Shown here in pieces: positions 25,944-37,434 of a stretch of 64,000 nucleotides of DNA; the stretch's first letter is position 1, and each line of letters starts with the position of its first letter. A program made the position numbers and the translations under genes. Source of the stretch: an uncultured Prochlorococcus sp. (GTDB lineage: Bacteria > Cyanobacteriota > Cyanobacteriia > PCC-6307 > Cyanobiaceae); contig CACOQT010000004.1 of NCBI GenBank assembly GCA_902629395.1, positions 1 to 64,000 on the forward strand, in the 5' to 3' direction. The notes under the pieces were generated by a model that saw only the letters and a program-made list of their open reading frames with translations, was not told the origin of the DNA and did no database searches.

Positions 25944-27866
25944 TTAATCATTTTCGTCTGGATGAAAATATTTTCGAATAACACTAGCAGTAGATGATCC
26001 TAAACCTGGTGCTGATGAAAGTTCGGAAAGAGATGCCATTTGAATAGCCTCTATTGATCTAAAATGCTCCAATAATAATTTGATTCTTTGTGGTCCCAAT
26101 CCGGGTATCTCATTTAATTGAGAACGTTTCATTCGTTGACTTCTTTTTTGTCTGTGATAAGTAATTGCAAACCTATGAGCTTCATCTCTAAGTCTTCTTA
26201 GCAAAAGCATTCCAGGTTGATTAGGGTGAGTATCTAATGATTGTTTAACATTTGGAATAAATATCTCCTCTTTCTTCTTGGCTAAAGATATTAGATTTAT
26301 ATTTTGATCAAGATTCAACTCTTCTAAAGCCTCTAATACCGAACTTAATTGCCCTTTCCCTCCATCTATTACAACTAAATCAGGCCAATCATTCAAATTA
26401 TCCTTGTCTAAAACACTAGATTCATTACTTGAGAGTTTATTCATATCACCACCATCTTCTTTATAACGAGCCCATCTTCTAAATCTCCTAGTAATAACTT
26501 CAGCCATTGATTCGAAATCGTCACTATGCCCTAGTTTTATATTTGTACTTTTAATTTTATATTTTCTATAGTGTTGTCTAGCTGCGATACCATCAATAAA
26601 TACAACCTGAGAAGCAACGGCATCACTCCCTTGAATATGACTAATATCGTAACATTCAATTCTTTTTGGAACTTTCATTAACTCAAGAATATTTGTTAAA
26701 TCGTCTAGCTCAACTAGATTTTTATCATGAGATTGTTTTATTCTTTGTAATTCCATATTTGCATTCTTTTCTACTAATTTTATAATTTCCGCTTTCTTAG
26801 ATCTTTTGGGGATTGTTATATTAACTTTTTGCTTTTTTAATTCACTTAGCCAATCCGATATTATATCTCTATTTTGTAATTGATGTTGAACTAATATTTC
26901 TGAAGGTATTTCAATCGGATCCACATTAGAGTAATGATTTTCTACAACTTTTTGAAGTATTTGAGAAGTACTGAGATTATTATTATCCGAGAAATATCCA
27001 AGTCTTCCAATTAATTTTCCTGAACGCATTTGAAAAATTTGAATAGAAGATATATTCTCTTCCGATGCCAATGCGATTATATCTCTACATACAGATGAAT
27101 CTGGAATAATCATCTTTTGAGATTCATACAATCTATCTATACCTTTTAGCTGATCTCTGACAGATCCAGCTTCTTCAAACTTCAATGACTCTGAAAAAGA
27201 ATGCATCTGTTTTTCTAATAATAGTCTCAATTCTTCGGTTCTCCCTTGAAAGATCATTTCAACTCGTTTTAGTGTATTTTTATAATCTTCTGAACTTATT
27301 TCTTCTTGACAAACGCCTGGACATCGTCCTATTGAATAGTTGAGACACGTTCTATCTTTGTAAAGCGGTACTCTTCTTTGTCTTAGAGGAAAAAGTTTTT
27401 TTATACTAAATAGGGTCTGTCTAAGTAAATAAACATCAACGTATGGACCATAATATTTATCTTTTTTCTGTCTTTCCCGTCTTTTCCTAGTTAAAAAAAT
27501 TCTTGGATATTTATCACCCCAGGTTATACATACATATGGATATTTCTTATCATCTTTTAAGAGAACATTAAAATAGGGTTGATGAGATTTTATTAAATTT
27601 GATTCTAGAGTTAAGGCTTCACTTTCAGTATCAGTAACTATCAACTCAATATCTACAACTTGCCTAACCATTAAAGAGATTCTTGGACTCAATTCATCAC
27701 TGGCTCGAAAATAACTTCTAACTCTATTTCTTAACTTTTTTGACTTACCAACATATAACAATCTATCCTCACTATCTTTCATCAAATAACAACCAGGATC
27801 GTTTGGTATATCCTTCAAAAAATTCGTTAGTCTTGACTTGTCCTTAATTAACGGCGTTAATTCCAC
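25944..27866 (-). CDS. uvrC: excinuclease ABC subunit C
   Basis: The 640-residue dual-incision nuclease of nucleotide excision repair. The GIY-YIG endonuclease is at residues 19-100 (NDPGCYLMKDSEDRLLYVGK), a Cys cluster (CLNYSIGRCPGVC) follows near 174, then a UVR motif near 210-240 for UvrB binding. The RNase H-like 5' nuclease domain is marked by ECYDISHIQGSDAVASQVVF and VVIDGGKGQLSSVLEAL. Two helix-hairpin-helix motifs end the protein (NEIPGLGPQRIKLLLEHF and SSAPGLGSSTASVI). It lies 18 bases after the flavin reductase gene on the same strand. Confidence 0.97.
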   Translation of the reverse strand: MELTPLIKDKSRLTNFLKDIPNDPGCYLMKDSEDRLLYVGKSKKLRNRVRSYFRASDELSPRISLMVRQVVDIELIVTDTESEALTLESNLIKSHQPYFNVLLKDDKKYPYVCITWGDKYPRIFLTRKRRERQKKDKYYGPYVDVYLLRQTLFSIKKLFPLRQRRVPLYKDRTCLNYSIGRCPGVCQEEISSEDYKNTLKRVEMIFQGRTEELRLLLEKQMHSFSESLKFEEAGSVRDQLKGIDRLYESQKMIIPDSSVCRDIIALASEENISSIQIFQMRSGKLIGRLGYFSDNNNLSTSQILQKVVENHYSNVDPIEIPSEILVQHQLQNRDIISDWLSELKKQKVNITIPKRSKKAEIIKLVEKNANMELQRIKQSHDKNLVELDDLTNILELMKVPKRIECYDISHIQGSDAVASQVVFIDGIAARQHYRKYKIKSTNIKLGHSDDFESMAEVITRRFRRWARYKEDGGDMNKLSSNESSVLDKDNLNDWPDLVVIDGGKGQLSSVLEALEELNLDQNINLISLAKKKEEIFIPNVKQSLDTHPNQPGMLLLRRLRDEAHRFAITYHRQKRSQRMKRSQLNEIPGLGPQRIKLLLEHFRSIEAIQMASLSELSSAPGLGSSTASVIRKYFHPDEND

Positions 27867-27884
27867 CGATCATGTCTCGTTAAA

Positions 27885-28367
27885 TTAGCCGCCATAGTTC
27901 CAACCTGTACTCGCTAAATTTAAGGCAGATCCGTCTTTATTCAATACTGCACTCTTTACTTCAGCGACAAAGACTGTATGGTCGCCGTGTTCTACGCCTG
28001 AAATAACTTCACATTCAACACCACCTATTACATCTTCGATTAAGGGCATGCCAAGCTCACCGAAAGTGAATTTACAAGCTTCAAATCGTCCACCTAATCC
28101 TTTTTGCGGCTTAAAGAACACAGCTGCTAGATCCTTTTGATCTTCTCTCAAAACATTTAGAGAGAACATCTTAGTTCTTTGAATAATTCCATGACTAGAT
28201 CCATCAGCGCGAACAGCCATTACAACTAAAGGTGGCGTAAATGATCCTTGTGTTACCCAGCTAGCAGTAAAACCATTTATTTCATCTCCTTCTCTTACTG
28301 CACATATAAATAATCCATGCGGGATTTTGCGCAAAAGAACTTTTTTGGCATCCTGATTAAGAGTCAT
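27885..28367 (-). CDS. flavin reductase-like FMN-binding protein
   Basis: A 160-residue split-barrel flavin reductase domain. The FTASWVTQGSFTPPLVVMAVRA block (near residues 33-54) and the FSLNVLREDQKDLAAVFFKP block (near 72-91) are the family's flavin-contacting parts; GGVECEV...GDHTVFVAEV is the usual C-terminal strand pair. The sequence is close to the C-terminal domain of cyanobacterial flavodiiron proteins but stands alone, so its electron partner is unknown. Upstream neighbour coaD is divergent. Confidence 0.85.
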   Translation of the reverse strand: MTLNQDAKKVLLRKIPHGLFICAVREGDEINGFTASWVTQGSFTPPLVVMAVRADGSSHGIIQRTKMFSLNVLREDQKDLAAVFFKPQKGLGGRFEACKFTFGELGMPLIEDVIGGVECEVISGVEHGDHTVFVAEVKSAVLNKDGSALNLASTGWNYGG

Positions 28368-28434
28368 GCGCTTTGGTACGTTTATAGATATGAGATTCTA
28401 TGCAAGAAATGCACTTTTTAAAAGTTAAAAAACA

Positions 28435-28911
28435 ATGAAGGCACTTTATCCTGGCAGCTTCGACCCTTTAACGTTTGGACACCTTGATCTAATTCAAAGA
28501 GGAAGCGATTTATTTGGAGAGGTTCTCATTGCGGTATTAGAAAATCCTTCGAAAAAGGCAACTTTCTCTTGCGAGAGAAGAATAGAGCAGATTGAAAATG
28601 CAACCAGAGAGATACCAGGTTGTAGAACAATTGCTTTTAAAGGTCTAACTGTGGATTGTGCTCGTGAACATAATGCTGATCTAATTTTAAGAGGTTTAAG
28701 AGCCATGAGTGATTTTGAATATGAACTACAGGTTGCTCACACAAATAGGTCTTTAAATAATCAATACGAAACAATTTTTCTCGCGACAGAAACACATCAT
28801 AGTTTTTTAAGTAGTTCTGTTGTTAAAGAAGTCGCAAGATTTGGTGGAGAGATTCGTCATATGGTTCCTGATTTTATAGCCAAAGATCTTTTGGCACTAA
28901 ATACTAATTAA
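28435..28911 (+). CDS. coaD: phosphopantetheine adenylyltransferase
   Basis: A 158-residue nucleotidyltransferase making dephospho-CoA from 4'-phosphopantetheine and ATP. The N-terminal [20 protein letters not shown] contains the T/H-x-G-H nucleotide-binding signature, [19 protein letters not shown] is the pantetheine-binding block, and [15 protein letters not shown] is the C-terminal ATP-binding motif (ISSTxVKE type). Length is standard. Its 3' end overlaps dacB by four bases. Confidence 0.97.
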   Translation: MKALYPGSFDPLTFGHLDLIQRGSDLFGEVLIAVLENPSKKATFSCERRIEQIENATREIPGCRTIAFKGLTVDCAREHNADLILRGLRAMSDFEYELQVAHTNRSLNNQYETIFLATETHHSFLSSSVVKEVARFGGEIRHMVPDFIAKDLLALNTN

Positions 28912-30143
28912 TTACAATTATCAGTATCATCTACTATTGATAATATATTCATTATATGTTTTGTCGAATTATCCATATTGTTAACTATAATACTAAAAAA
29001 TTTGTCCTCTCCTAAAATAAGCCCAGAAAGGGATCTAACATTATTAAGTCTTCCGGATTTAGCCAAAACTCTACCCTTAAGATTAACTGGAGCTTTTACA
29101 TTAGATAACGAGCCTCTAACACCTAATATAGAAAATGATGAAAAATAATAGTCAGAAAATCTATTAAGTTTCATTCTTCTCAAAAACTGAGATAAGCCAT
29201 AAGTGGTTACTCTATTCTTTCTAGATAAGCCACTAGCATCTGCAAAGATAAAATTGTCAGAATTAAAGTTTTGATCTCTTATCCAATTATTGTATTTTAG
29301 ATTAGGGAAATCATGAGACCAATCACTTATTGAATGTCTGAAAATAACTTCAGCAGTAAAATTATGGCTCTCAGAATTAACAAGATTTAGTAAAATATAT
29401 AAAGGTGCAGAATTGATAACTTTAATTGTCGTAATATAATCAATAGGGTAATTTTCGTTCACGGATTTAACAAAATATTTTTTTGATAAATTCTTTTTTC
29501 TTAGAGCTGTCTCTAGCTCATATATAAAATTATCAATTGGATTATTTAAAGAATTAATACTTGCATTACTAGCTATTGAATATTTAGTAATAGGAGCACC
29601 ATATTCTTCGCTTCTATCGGCATACGACCAGCTTGAAGGCCACCATTTTTTTGGATTGCTTTTTTTAACGATTATTGGCGTTTTTAAACCTAAATTATAA
29701 TTAGTATTATTAAGATCACTGATTAATTCTTCTAAATGACTTTTATCAAAATCAGGATCACCTGATGCATCTATATATAGGCTTCCATCATTTATCTCTT
29801 TAATAGATGTATTAAGAGTATAATAAGGTCCTAGAATATCTAAAGAGAAAGCACTTGAAAGGATCTTCTGATTAGAAGCAGGAATTCTAGGAATTTGACC
29901 ATTAATATCGGCAATGAAGTCACCAGAATCATCTAAAATACTAACGCTAATATTAGAACTAAAATTATAAGTGTAATCTTCAATTTTATCTTGCAAAGGC
30001 TGACATATATTAAACTTTTCAAGACCTATTGTATTAATATTAATTCTTTGTCTAAAATATGAATATAATTTGAATAAATTACTATTTAATATATTTATTG
30101 ATAATAAAATTATCCCAAAATATAAATAATATTTTTTACTCAT
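28908..30143 (-). CDS. dacB: D-alanyl-D-alanine carboxypeptidase/endopeptidase (PBP4, S13)
   Basis: A 411-residue peptidase S13 that trims or cleaves peptidoglycan crosslinks in the periplasm. An N-terminal hydrophobic segment (residues 4-22) is a signal or anchor. The serine site is S-N-Q-K near residue 92, the S-x-N motif is SHN in [12 protein letters not shown] near 260, and the third motif is KSG ([15 protein letters not shown]) near 370. All three match the penicillin-binding fold. It follows the DUF1995 gene closely on the same strand. Confidence 0.9.
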   Translation of the reverse strand: MSKKYYLYFGIILLSINILNSNLFKLYSYFRQRININTIGLEKFNICQPLQDKIEDYTYNFSSNISVSILDDSGDFIADINGQIPRIPASNQKILSSAFSLDILGPYYTLNTSIKEINDGSLYIDASGDPDFDKSHLEELISDLNNTNYNLGLKTPIIVKKSNPKKWWPSSWSYADRSEEYGAPITKYSIASNASINSLNNPIDNFIYELETALRKKNLSKKYFVKSVNENYPIDYITTIKVINSAPLYILLNLVNSESHNFTAEVIFRHSISDWSHDFPNLKYNNWIRDQNFNSDNFIFADASGLSRKNRVTTYGLSQFLRRMKLNRFSDYYFSSFSILGVRGSLSNVKAPVNLKGRVLAKSGRLNNVRSLSGLILGEDKFFSIIVNNMDNSTKHIMNILSIVDDTDNCN

Positions 30144-30147
30144 AGAT

Positions 30148-30768
30148 TTATAAGTTTAGAATTATAGTTTCATCATCGGGACGTTTATCAAATGATTTAA
30201 CAAAAGAATATCCATCAGGTTTTAATCTAAAGAGCTCCCAGTCATTAGGAAATCGTTTCAATAATGCACCCATAGATAATGGCTGAACAAAATAAATTAC
30301 CTTCCATTTTTCAGCAAATCTTTTTCTCATTTCTCTACCGACACTTCCAATACCTACTATTGGATCTTCCAACTTACCGTTAACCATAATTACCGTTGAA
30401 TTAGTATGAGAACATACCTGCTCAAACATCTCAATATCATATGGTTGAGGAGAACAGACTATTAATAAAGAATTCAACGATTCTGTAGAATTAATAAACT
30501 CCTTAAACGTAAAAATCTTATTGGCCAATTCAGGATTATCTCTTTTAGCAAGAGCCGCTCCACCAGCATCGGCCCATAATAAAACATTATCTAATTTAGT
30601 TTCAGTTAATTTGTTAGATAAACGAAAAATTATTGGATTGATTCGTAATCCTTCAAATTTAAGGTTGATAGAAAGAAAAGATTGTTCAGAATTACTTAAA
30701 AAATAACTTTGAATTGATTCAAATAAATTTGTTTCAGCTTCTCTAAGATCTGAGGGTAGGATATTCAT
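30148..30768 (-). CDS. DUF1995 family protein
   Basis: A 206-residue protein of the cyanobacteria/plastid family DUF1995; plant members include LPA3, reported to assist photosystem II assembly. The recognisable run is VLLWADAGGAALAKRDNP (residues 70-87) and the C-terminal block KRFPNDWELFRLKPDGYSFV. No membrane segment is present. The actual function of the bacterial form is not known; a photosystem assembly role is inference. It sits four bases from dacB and 10 bases after the cysteine desulfurase, suggesting one operon. Confidence 0.75.
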   Translation of the reverse strand: MNILPSDLREAETNLFESIQSYFLSNSEQSFLSINLKFEGLRINPIIFRLSNKLTETKLDNVLLWADAGGAALAKRDNPELANKIFTFKEFINSTESLNSLLIVCSPQPYDIEMFEQVCSHTNSTVIMVNGKLEDPIVGIGSVGREMRKRFAEKWKVIYFVQPLSMGALLKRFPNDWELFRLKPDGYSFVKSFDKRPDDETIILNL

Positions 30769-30778
30769 GATTTGATGA

Positions 30779-31960
30779 TCATTGTTTTTTGAGTTCTACA
30801 GATTGCAATAATTCATATATTATATTTGAAACTGAATTAATATCATCATTTGTAATCCATGGACCAATAGTTATTCTTAATCCAGATTCTTGGAGTGGTT
30901 TATCAATATTAATTGCTACCAGTATAGGATTTGGTCCTTGACTAGATGATGAGCAAGCACTACCACTGCTTATGTAGACACCATGTTGTGACAATAACCG
31001 AACAATTTCTCTACCATTAATTGGAATCATGGATTTTGTATGACAAATGAATGAGAGATTATTCGGTAGTCGTTCTTTTGGATGACCAGTAAATGTAAGT
31101 TGTTTATTCTTAACTAGATTATTTTTTAAAATAGAAGTCATTTTAGAAACATTATTCTCAGGAAATAAAGTTTCATTAGCACTGACTTCTATATATTCAT
31201 TTAGTAGGTCAATTGCTGTCGAAAAACCTGCAATAAGCGGAACTGACTCAGTACCAGATCTTATAGAGCCATTCTTAAATCCGTACGAAGGATCATTTAT
31301 CAATAAATCTCGAACGCCATTTCGCAACATTAATAATCCAATTCCTTTGGGGCCTTGAAGTTTATGTGCAGACGCACTAAGCATATCAACATTTAAATTA
31401 CTCCAATCAAAAAGACCGCTAGGTAGGACCTGTGTCGCATCAGTATGAAAAAGTATATTTCGTTTTTTACATTCCATTCCAATAAGATTTATGGGCTGAA
31501 CGGAGCCAATCTCACTTTGCCCCCAGATTATCGAAACAATTTTTGTCGGAGAAGATAACATTTCATCCAACAGATCTATGTTAATAATTCCATAATTATC
31601 TACAGGCCAGTACTTAATATCCCAGCCATCATTACGCAATTGATTGGCTATTAAATTAATAGAAGGATGTTCAACGCTACTTATAACAAGTCTTCCTTTA
31701 TCAAGATTTTTAGATACAGATTTAAGAGCAAGATAATTCGATTCCGTTGCTCCAGAAGTGAAAAATATTTCGTCAGAAGAAGCTTTTAATTTATTAGCTA
31801 TTGATAATCTAGATCGCTCTAAAATATCTCTGGCAATAACACCAGCTTTATGTATACTTGATGGATTGCCCCAGCATTCAGATTGTATATCCTGTAATTT
31901 ATTAATGACATCAATATGTGGCGGAGTAGTCGCTGATGCATCTAGATAAATATTTTTCAT
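30779..31960 (-). CDS. cysteine desulfurase (class V aminotransferase, IscS/NifS type)
   Basis: A 393-residue PLP enzyme that removes sulfur from cysteine for Fe-S cluster or thio-cofactor synthesis. The PLP lysine is in SASAHKLQGPKGIG near residue 204, the persulfide Cys is in SSGSACSSSSQGPN near 330, and the N-terminus MKNIYLDASATTPPHIDV is the NifS/IscS hallmark. The loop around the Cys is of the longer, mobile kind found in IscS-type enzymes. It is downstream of dapF by 12 bases. Confidence 0.93.
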   Translation of the reverse strand: MKNIYLDASATTPPHIDVINKLQDIQSECWGNPSSIHKAGVIARDILERSRLSIANKLKASSDEIFFTSGATESNYLALKSVSKNLDKGRLVISSVEHPSINLIANQLRNDGWDIKYWPVDNYGIINIDLLDEMLSSPTKIVSIIWGQSEIGSVQPINLIGMECKKRNILFHTDATQVLPSGLFDWSNLNVDMLSASAHKLQGPKGIGLLMLRNGVRDLLINDPSYGFKNGSIRSGTESVPLIAGFSTAIDLLNEYIEVSANETLFPENNVSKMTSILKNNLVKNKQLTFTGHPKERLPNNLSFICHTKSMIPINGREIVRLLSQHGVYISSGSACSSSSQGPNPILVAINIDKPLQESGLRITIGPWITNDDINSVSNIIYELLQSVELKKQ

Positions 31961-31972
31961 ATAGAAGAGTAA

Positions 31973-32827
31973 TTAAATATCTATCTCTCCACTAAATACT
32001 TTTAATGCAGGTCCCTGCATAAAAACTGGACCTGATTGATTGGGCCATTCAATTTCTAACTTTCCGCCAGGTAAATAGACATTAGCTTTATTTAAAGTTT
32101 TACCTAGATTAGCTGTTACTACAAGACAAGCACAAGCTCCAGTTCCACAAGCAAGTGTGGGCCCACATCCTCTCTCCCAAACTTTAACTTTAATATTTGA
32201 TTTATCAATTAATTCTACAAAATGAACATTGGTATCATTAGGAAATGTATTGTGTTTTTCAAGGTATCTTCCCCAATCTACAAATGGTATACTTTCAATT
32301 TTATCAACAAATACGATCATATGAGGATTTCCCATGCTAGCAGCATAAACATTTAAAGTTTGATCATTTATTGTAATCTTTCCATTAGGAATAGTTAAAT
32401 TATTCATTAACAGGTTAGTAGGTATATCTTCAGGAGAGAGGATAGGTTCTCCCATATTTACTTTGATATTTTTATTACCATCAATAGAGGTAATAATAAG
32501 ACCAGCTTTAGTTTCAATTCGAATCTCAGACTTATCTTTAAGTTCATGATTATCATTTAAAAAAGCAATCAAACATCTTATACCGTTTCCACACATTTCT
32601 GGTTCAGATCCATCAGAATTAAATATCTTCATTTTTACAAAACAATTATTTTTGGACTCTAATACAAGAATAATTCCATCAGCTCCGATGCCAAAATTTC
32701 TATTACATAGATTTTCAATAAAATTATCTTTATTTTCAGTAAACAAATTATCTAAGTTAGTCCCACGAGCATCAAAGATAATAAAGTCGTTACCAAGACC
32801 TTGATATTTTGAGAAATTATTTTTCAT
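31973..32827 (-). CDS. dapF: diaminopimelate epimerase
   Basis: A 284-residue PLP-independent epimerase converting LL- to meso-diaminopimelate for lysine and peptidoglycan synthesis. The two catalytic cysteines are in EPEMCGNGIRC (near residue 80) and GCGPTLACGTGACAC (near 225). The N-terminal FSKYQGLGNDFIIFDAR is the standard start. Length is normal. It begins a minus-strand run with the cysteine desulfurase, DUF1995 and dacB, and is divergent from leuS. Confidence 0.97.
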   Translation of the reverse strand: MKNNFSKYQGLGNDFIIFDARGTNLDNLFTENKDNFIENLCNRNFGIGADGIILVLESKNNCFVKMKIFNSDGSEPEMCGNGIRCLIAFLNDNHELKDKSEIRIETKAGLIITSIDGNKNIKVNMGEPILSPEDIPTNLLMNNLTIPNGKITINDQTLNVYAASMGNPHMIVFVDKIESIPFVDWGRYLEKHNTFPNDTNVHFVELIDKSNIKVKVWERGCGPTLACGTGACACLVVTANLGKTLNKANVYLPGGKLEIEWPNQSGPVFMQGPALKVFSGEIDI

Positions 32828-32961
32828 GATTTATAGTTTGTTTAACTATGTTCGTGGTAAAAAAGCTTTCTTGGTTGTAATTTCAGTATTAATCTCGAAT
32901 TGGGCATCAATTTATGAGAACATTGTTTGATTGGCAAATCAACTACTGAAGGAGATCATCC

Positions 32962-35550
32962 TTGAATAATACTACTTCAGAGATTATTGACCAGCGTTAC
33001 GAGCCTCGTGATGTAGAAGCTTATTGGCAAAAAGAGTGGGCTAATAAAGGGCTCTATAGAACAAATACGGATGTAAACAAAGACAATACTTTTTATGCCT
33101 TGTCAATGTTCCCATATCCTTCCGGTTCATTACATATGGGGCACGTGAGGAATTATGTCATTACAGATGTACTCGCTAGATATAAAAGGATGCAAGGTTA
33201 TAACGTTCTTCATCCGATGGGATGGGATGCTTTCGGTTTACCGGCTGAAAATGCAGCAATAGAGAGAGACACAAGTCCATCTACCTGGACAGACAAAAAT
33301 ATTTCTCAAATGAAAGATCAATTAGATCGACTTGGATTATCAATAGATTGGGCTAAAGAAGTTACTACTTGCAAAGAAGAATATTACAAATGGACTCAAT
33401 ATATATTTAATCAATTACATAAAAATAATCTTGCTTATCAAAAAAAAGCAACAGTGAATTGGGATCCAATTGATCAAACTGTTCTTGCAAATGAACAAGT
33501 AGATGCAGAAGGTAAATCTTGGAGATCTGGAGCAAAAGTTGAGAAAAAGGAATTAAACCAGTGGTTTCTACGAATCACTAATTTTGCCGAAGATCTAAAT
33601 AAGGATTTAGTTAAGCTTAAAGATTGGCCAGAAAGAGTCAGAGTTATGCAGAAAAATTGGATTGGTAAATCAATTGGTGCAGAAATAACATTTGAAATCA
33701 AAAATCATAACCAAAAGATAACAGCTTTCACTACAAGAATAGATACAGTCTATGGAGTAAGTTATCTTGTCTTAGCATCAAATCACCCATTAATTAATCA
33801 ATTAATCAATGATAAAGATATTGATCAATTAATAGAGTTTAGGAATACTCAAGAAAAGTTAAGTGATCTAGAACGTAATTCAGATAGTAGAAAAAAACTT
33901 GGAATGTATTTAGGAGTAAATGCAATTAATCCAGCTAATAATAAAGAAATACCTATTTGGATTGGCGATTATGTGATTATGGAATATGGAACTGGAGCTG
34001 TAATGGGTGTTCCCGCTCATGATAGTAGAGATTATAAGTTTGCTAAATCATATGATTTACCAATTAATTATGTCATAAGGCCCAATAATGAAGAAGATGA
34101 TAGTTATTTAAATGCTGAGTACTTAGATAAGGGAATCATGATTAATTCTGGTATATTCAATGGAATTGAGTCTGATATTGCAAAAATAAAAATACTAGAG
34201 TTAGGTTCTAAAGCTAATTGGGCAAAACCAAAAATAACGTATAAACTAAGGGATTGGCTTATATCTAGGCAAAGATATTGGGGCTGCCCGATTCCGATAA
34301 TTAATTGTAAGAAGTGCGGTCAAGTAAGAGTCCCAGATGAGGATCTACCTGTTACGCTACCTATTGATATTAAATTAACTGGTAAAGGAAAGTCACCTTT
34401 AATCACAAAAACAGAATGGATAAATATTTGTTGTCCTAAATGTGGAAATGAAGCAAAAAGAGAAACTGACACAATGGACACTTTTATGTGTTCATCCTGG
34501 TACTTTTTAAGATATATAAACCCTGAAAATGAGCAAAATCCATTTATAAAAAGCGAAATAGATAAATGGCTTCCAGTTAAACAATACGTTGGTGGTATAG
34601 AGCATGCAATTCTTCATTTACTTTATTCAAGATTTTTAACTAAAGCTCTAAAAAGCTGTGGATTATTAAATATTGATGAACCTTTTAATAAACTATTAAC
34701 TCAGGGAATGGTTCAAGCTGTTACTTTTAAAAATTCAAATACTAATAAATATTTTTCAAAGGATCAATTTAAAGATATTAATGATCCAAAAGATCCAATA
34801 ACTGGAGAAAAAATAGATATAATCTTTGAAAAGATGTCAAAGTCAAAATATAATGGAGTAGACCCATCATTAGTCATAGATAAATATGGTGCAGACACAG
34901 CTAGGATGTTTATTCTTTTTAAGGCTCCTCCGGAAAAGGATTTAGAATGGGATGACTCAGATGTTGAAGGTCAATATCGATTTATACAGAGACTCTGGAA
35001 ATTTGTTATTAATACTTTAGAACTAACAAAAAGTAATTCAATCTTAAATATAGAAAAAGAAATGTCAAAAGATAAAGAAGCTTTACGTCTGATTAATATT
35101 GCTATTAAAGAAATTACTGATGATCTGGACAATCTTCAATTTAATACAGCAATATCAGAACTTATGAAAGCTGTGAATGGCTTAAGTGCGATAGTTAATA
35201 ACTGTAGTAAGGAAACTCTAACTAATGTTATTTCAATATTAGTTAAAATAACTGCTCCATTTTCTCCTCATATTGCAGAGGAGCTTTGGAAGACAATTGG
35301 AAATACTCAAAGTATTCATCTCCAGTCATGGCCAAAATTTGATGAAAGTGCAATTGAACAAGATACTTTTACACTTATTATTCAAATTAATGGAAAAGTT
35401 AGAGGGTCAATCGATGCTATTAAAAATTTATCTAAAGACGAATTAGGTGATATTGCTATTAACAGTGAAGTAGCTCAGAAATGGATAGATGGAAAAGAAC
35501 CAAAACGAATAATTGTTGTTCCAAATAAATTAGTAAATGTAGTTATTTAG
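32962..35550 (+). CDS. leuS: leucyl-tRNA synthetase
   Basis: An 862-residue class I synthetase. HIGH is [13 protein letters not shown] near residue 55, KMSKS is [11 protein letters not shown] near 625. The inserted editing domain spans roughly residues 225-425 and contains the conserved [14 protein letters not shown] zinc-ribbon like C-x-x-C pair (CKKCGQV and CCPKCGNEA) sits near 455 and 495. Translation starts at TTG: there is no nearby ATG, and a near-perfect GAAGGAGAT at 32948-32956 sits at ideal spacing before the TTG. Confidence 0.97.
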   Translation: MNNTTSEIIDQRYEPRDVEAYWQKEWANKGLYRTNTDVNKDNTFYALSMFPYPSGSLHMGHVRNYVITDVLARYKRMQGYNVLHPMGWDAFGLPAENAAIERDTSPSTWTDKNISQMKDQLDRLGLSIDWAKEVTTCKEEYYKWTQYIFNQLHKNNLAYQKKATVNWDPIDQTVLANEQVDAEGKSWRSGAKVEKKELNQWFLRITNFAEDLNKDLVKLKDWPERVRVMQKNWIGKSIGAEITFEIKNHNQKITAFTTRIDTVYGVSYLVLASNHPLINQLINDKDIDQLIEFRNTQEKLSDLERNSDSRKKLGMYLGVNAINPANNKEIPIWIGDYVIMEYGTGAVMGVPAHDSRDYKFAKSYDLPINYVIRPNNEEDDSYLNAEYLDKGIMINSGIFNGIESDIAKIKILELGSKANWAKPKITYKLRDWLISRQRYWGCPIPIINCKKCGQVRVPDEDLPVTLPIDIKLTGKGKSPLITKTEWINICCPKCGNEAKRETDTMDTFMCSSWYFLRYINPENEQNPFIKSEIDKWLPVKQYVGGIEHAILHLLYSRFLTKALKSCGLLNIDEPFNKLLTQGMVQAVTFKNSNTNKYFSKDQFKDINDPKDPITGEKIDIIFEKMSKSKYNGVDPSLVIDKYGADTARMFILFKAPPEKDLEWDDSDVEGQYRFIQRLWKFVINTLELTKSNSILNIEKEMSKDKEALRLINIAIKEITDDLDNLQFNTAISELMKAVNGLSAIVNNCSKETLTNVISILVKITAPFSPHIAEELWKTIGNTQSIHLQSWPKFDESAIEQDTFTLIIQINGKVRGSIDAIKNLSKDELGDIAINSEVAQKWIDGKEPKRIIVVPNKLVNVVI

Positions 35551-35553
35551 AAA

Positions 35554-37152
35554 TCAATTTTTCGAAATAATTAATTGATCTGGATTTGATTGATTACCAT
35601 TCATATAATAATGATCAGAATTTTCTGAAAGTTTTCTCAGAATTAAATAAATCGACTCAGTTGAGTCAGTAGACAATGCATCATTAATTTGATTTAAAGT
35701 TCTTTCTTTACCATCTTCCAAAAGTTCTTCTATTGCTTTTTGTAGATTAATTATGTTTGTAGCCGCTTTTTTTCCAGCTTCAACACCAGGTTGGTTGTAA
35801 GCATTAACATTGATCAATTCTGCATATAGACTTACTGCTCGCTCAAACAAAGCAATTAAAGCTCCAAGACTTGATTCATCAAATGATTTAAATGTGATTG
35901 TTAAATTTTGTCTCCCACCTTCAGTCAATGCTGATCGAGTTCCTTGAAGAAAGCCTGATAAATAGTCTCCTGGTCGTTTATTTTTTACTTCAACAATTTC
36001 AGATGGATCGTGGAGAATCTCAATAAAATTAACAAAGAAATTATCAACACCATCTCTTAATTGCTGTACATACGCATGCTGATCAGTAGAACCTTTATTT
36101 CCATAAACTGCAATCCCTTGATTAACTTGATTTTTATCTCTATCGAACTTCTTGCCTAAAGATTCCATGACAAGTTGCTGAAGATATCTACTAAAGACTT
36201 CTAATCTGTCTCTATATGGTAGAACAACCATATCTCTTGCCCCTTTCCCACTGCCAGCTTTAAACCAAGCTAAAGATAAAAGTGCTGCTGGGTTATTTTT
36301 AATATCCTTTACTCGAGTTAGGGCATCCATTTGAGATGCACCATCTAAAAACTTGTTTATATCTGCACCAACAAGAACAGCTGGTAACAAACCGACTGCA
36401 CCAGTAATACTAGTTCTTCCACCAACCCAGTCAGGCAAATCAAAAATCTTTAACCAATTTTCGCTTACAGCTAATTTATCTAACTTACTCCCCCGTGATG
36501 TTATTGCGATAGCTCGAGATTCCCAATTCTGGTTTTTATCGTGAACGAATTTAATGGCTTGCTCCATTCCAATTAAAGGTTCTGGAGTGCCTCCTGATTT
36601 ACTGACAACTACAAACAAAGTTGTGTCAATATTCGCGATTATAGAATTTAATTTATGTGAGATTCCCTCTGGGTCTACATTGTCCAGAAAATGTATATTC
36701 AACCCATTAGTATCTTTTTTAAAAGACTCTTTAATAAGTAAAGGGCCTAGACCACTGCCACCTATACCAATCCAAAAAACATCGGTGTAACTCTTACCAT
36801 CGCTATTAGTTATTTCGCCAGCAAGAATTGAGGCCCCAAACTTAGTTATTTCATTGATTTCTCTAGTAATTGAAAGCGAAATCTCATTGGTAGGGGCAAT
36901 TTTGGGATTTCGAAGCCAATAATGACCAACTTGTCTACCTTCATCAAGATTAGCAATAGATCCATTCTCTAGACTATCTATAGAATCAAAAGCTTCAGAG
37001 TATTTGTCTTTAAAATTCTCGAAATCGCTTTTATCGACATCCATCCTGCTTACATCAAGCCAAAAACCTAATGAATCATCGGTAAATAAAAGGTCGCAAT
37101 ACCTGTTCCATTTATCATTGTTATTCATCTGGTAGTTGTCTGTTATTGCCAT
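35554..37152 (-). CDS. pgi: glucose-6-phosphate isomerase
   Basis: A 532-residue Pgi interconverting glucose-6-P and fructose-6-P. SIS-type sugar-phosphate motifs are [12 protein letters not shown] (near residue 188) and [15 protein letters not shown] (near 240). The [16 protein letters not shown] block near 350 and the [18 protein letters not shown]-terminal segment are also typical of the cyanobacterial form. An AAGGAG lies 15 bases before ATG 37152, somewhat far. A 7+7 palindrome at 37194-37209 lies about 40 bases upstream of the start. Confidence 0.95.
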   Translation of the reverse strand: MAITDNYQMNNNDKWNRYCDLLFTDDSLGFWLDVSRMDVDKSDFENFKDKYSEAFDSIDSLENGSIANLDEGRQVGHYWLRNPKIAPTNEISLSITREINEITKFGASILAGEITNSDGKSYTDVFWIGIGGSGLGPLLIKESFKKDTNGLNIHFLDNVDPEGISHKLNSIIANIDTTLFVVVSKSGGTPEPLIGMEQAIKFVHDKNQNWESRAIAITSRGSKLDKLAVSENWLKIFDLPDWVGGRTSITGAVGLLPAVLVGADINKFLDGASQMDALTRVKDIKNNPAALLSLAWFKAGSGKGARDMVVLPYRDRLEVFSRYLQQLVMESLGKKFDRDKNQVNQGIAVYGNKGSTDQHAYVQQLRDGVDNFFVNFIEILHDPSEIVEVKNKRPGDYLSGFLQGTRSALTEGGRQNLTITFKSFDESSLGALIALFERAVSLYAELINVNAYNQPGVEAGKKAATNIINLQKAIEELLEDGKERTLNQINDALSTDSTESIYLILRKLSENSDHYYMNGNQSNPDQLIISKN

Positions 37153-37193
37153 TATCGATGAAGAGTACTCCTTAATGAGTTCTGTTAGCAGGT

Positions 37194-37209
37194 GTTCTCA
37201 AATGAGAAC
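37194..37209. promoter_or_regulatory. 16-bp palindrome upstream of pgi
   Basis: GTTCTCA-AA-TGAGAAC is a perfect dyad with a two-base centre, a shape expected of a homodimeric repressor site. It lies about 42 bases before the pgi start. I could not match it to a known operator; it differs from the cyanobacterial LexA and NtcA consensus sequences. Confidence 0.35.
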
Positions 37210-37434
37210 CCATCAACAATTAAAACATATTTGATATTAGTCTTGAATGGATTTTTTAATTGCGAATGTTTAGTAACTGACAAAAAATAATGTAGTTTTG
37301 CAATACGTTTTTTGATATGACTCAAAGATATATCCAAAAACAATTTGATTTTTTAATACCTTTAAAAATATCTTTATATTTTGAGATTGTAATTCCGAAG
37401 AAAGGTCATATATTAAAAAAAAATTAATTAATTG

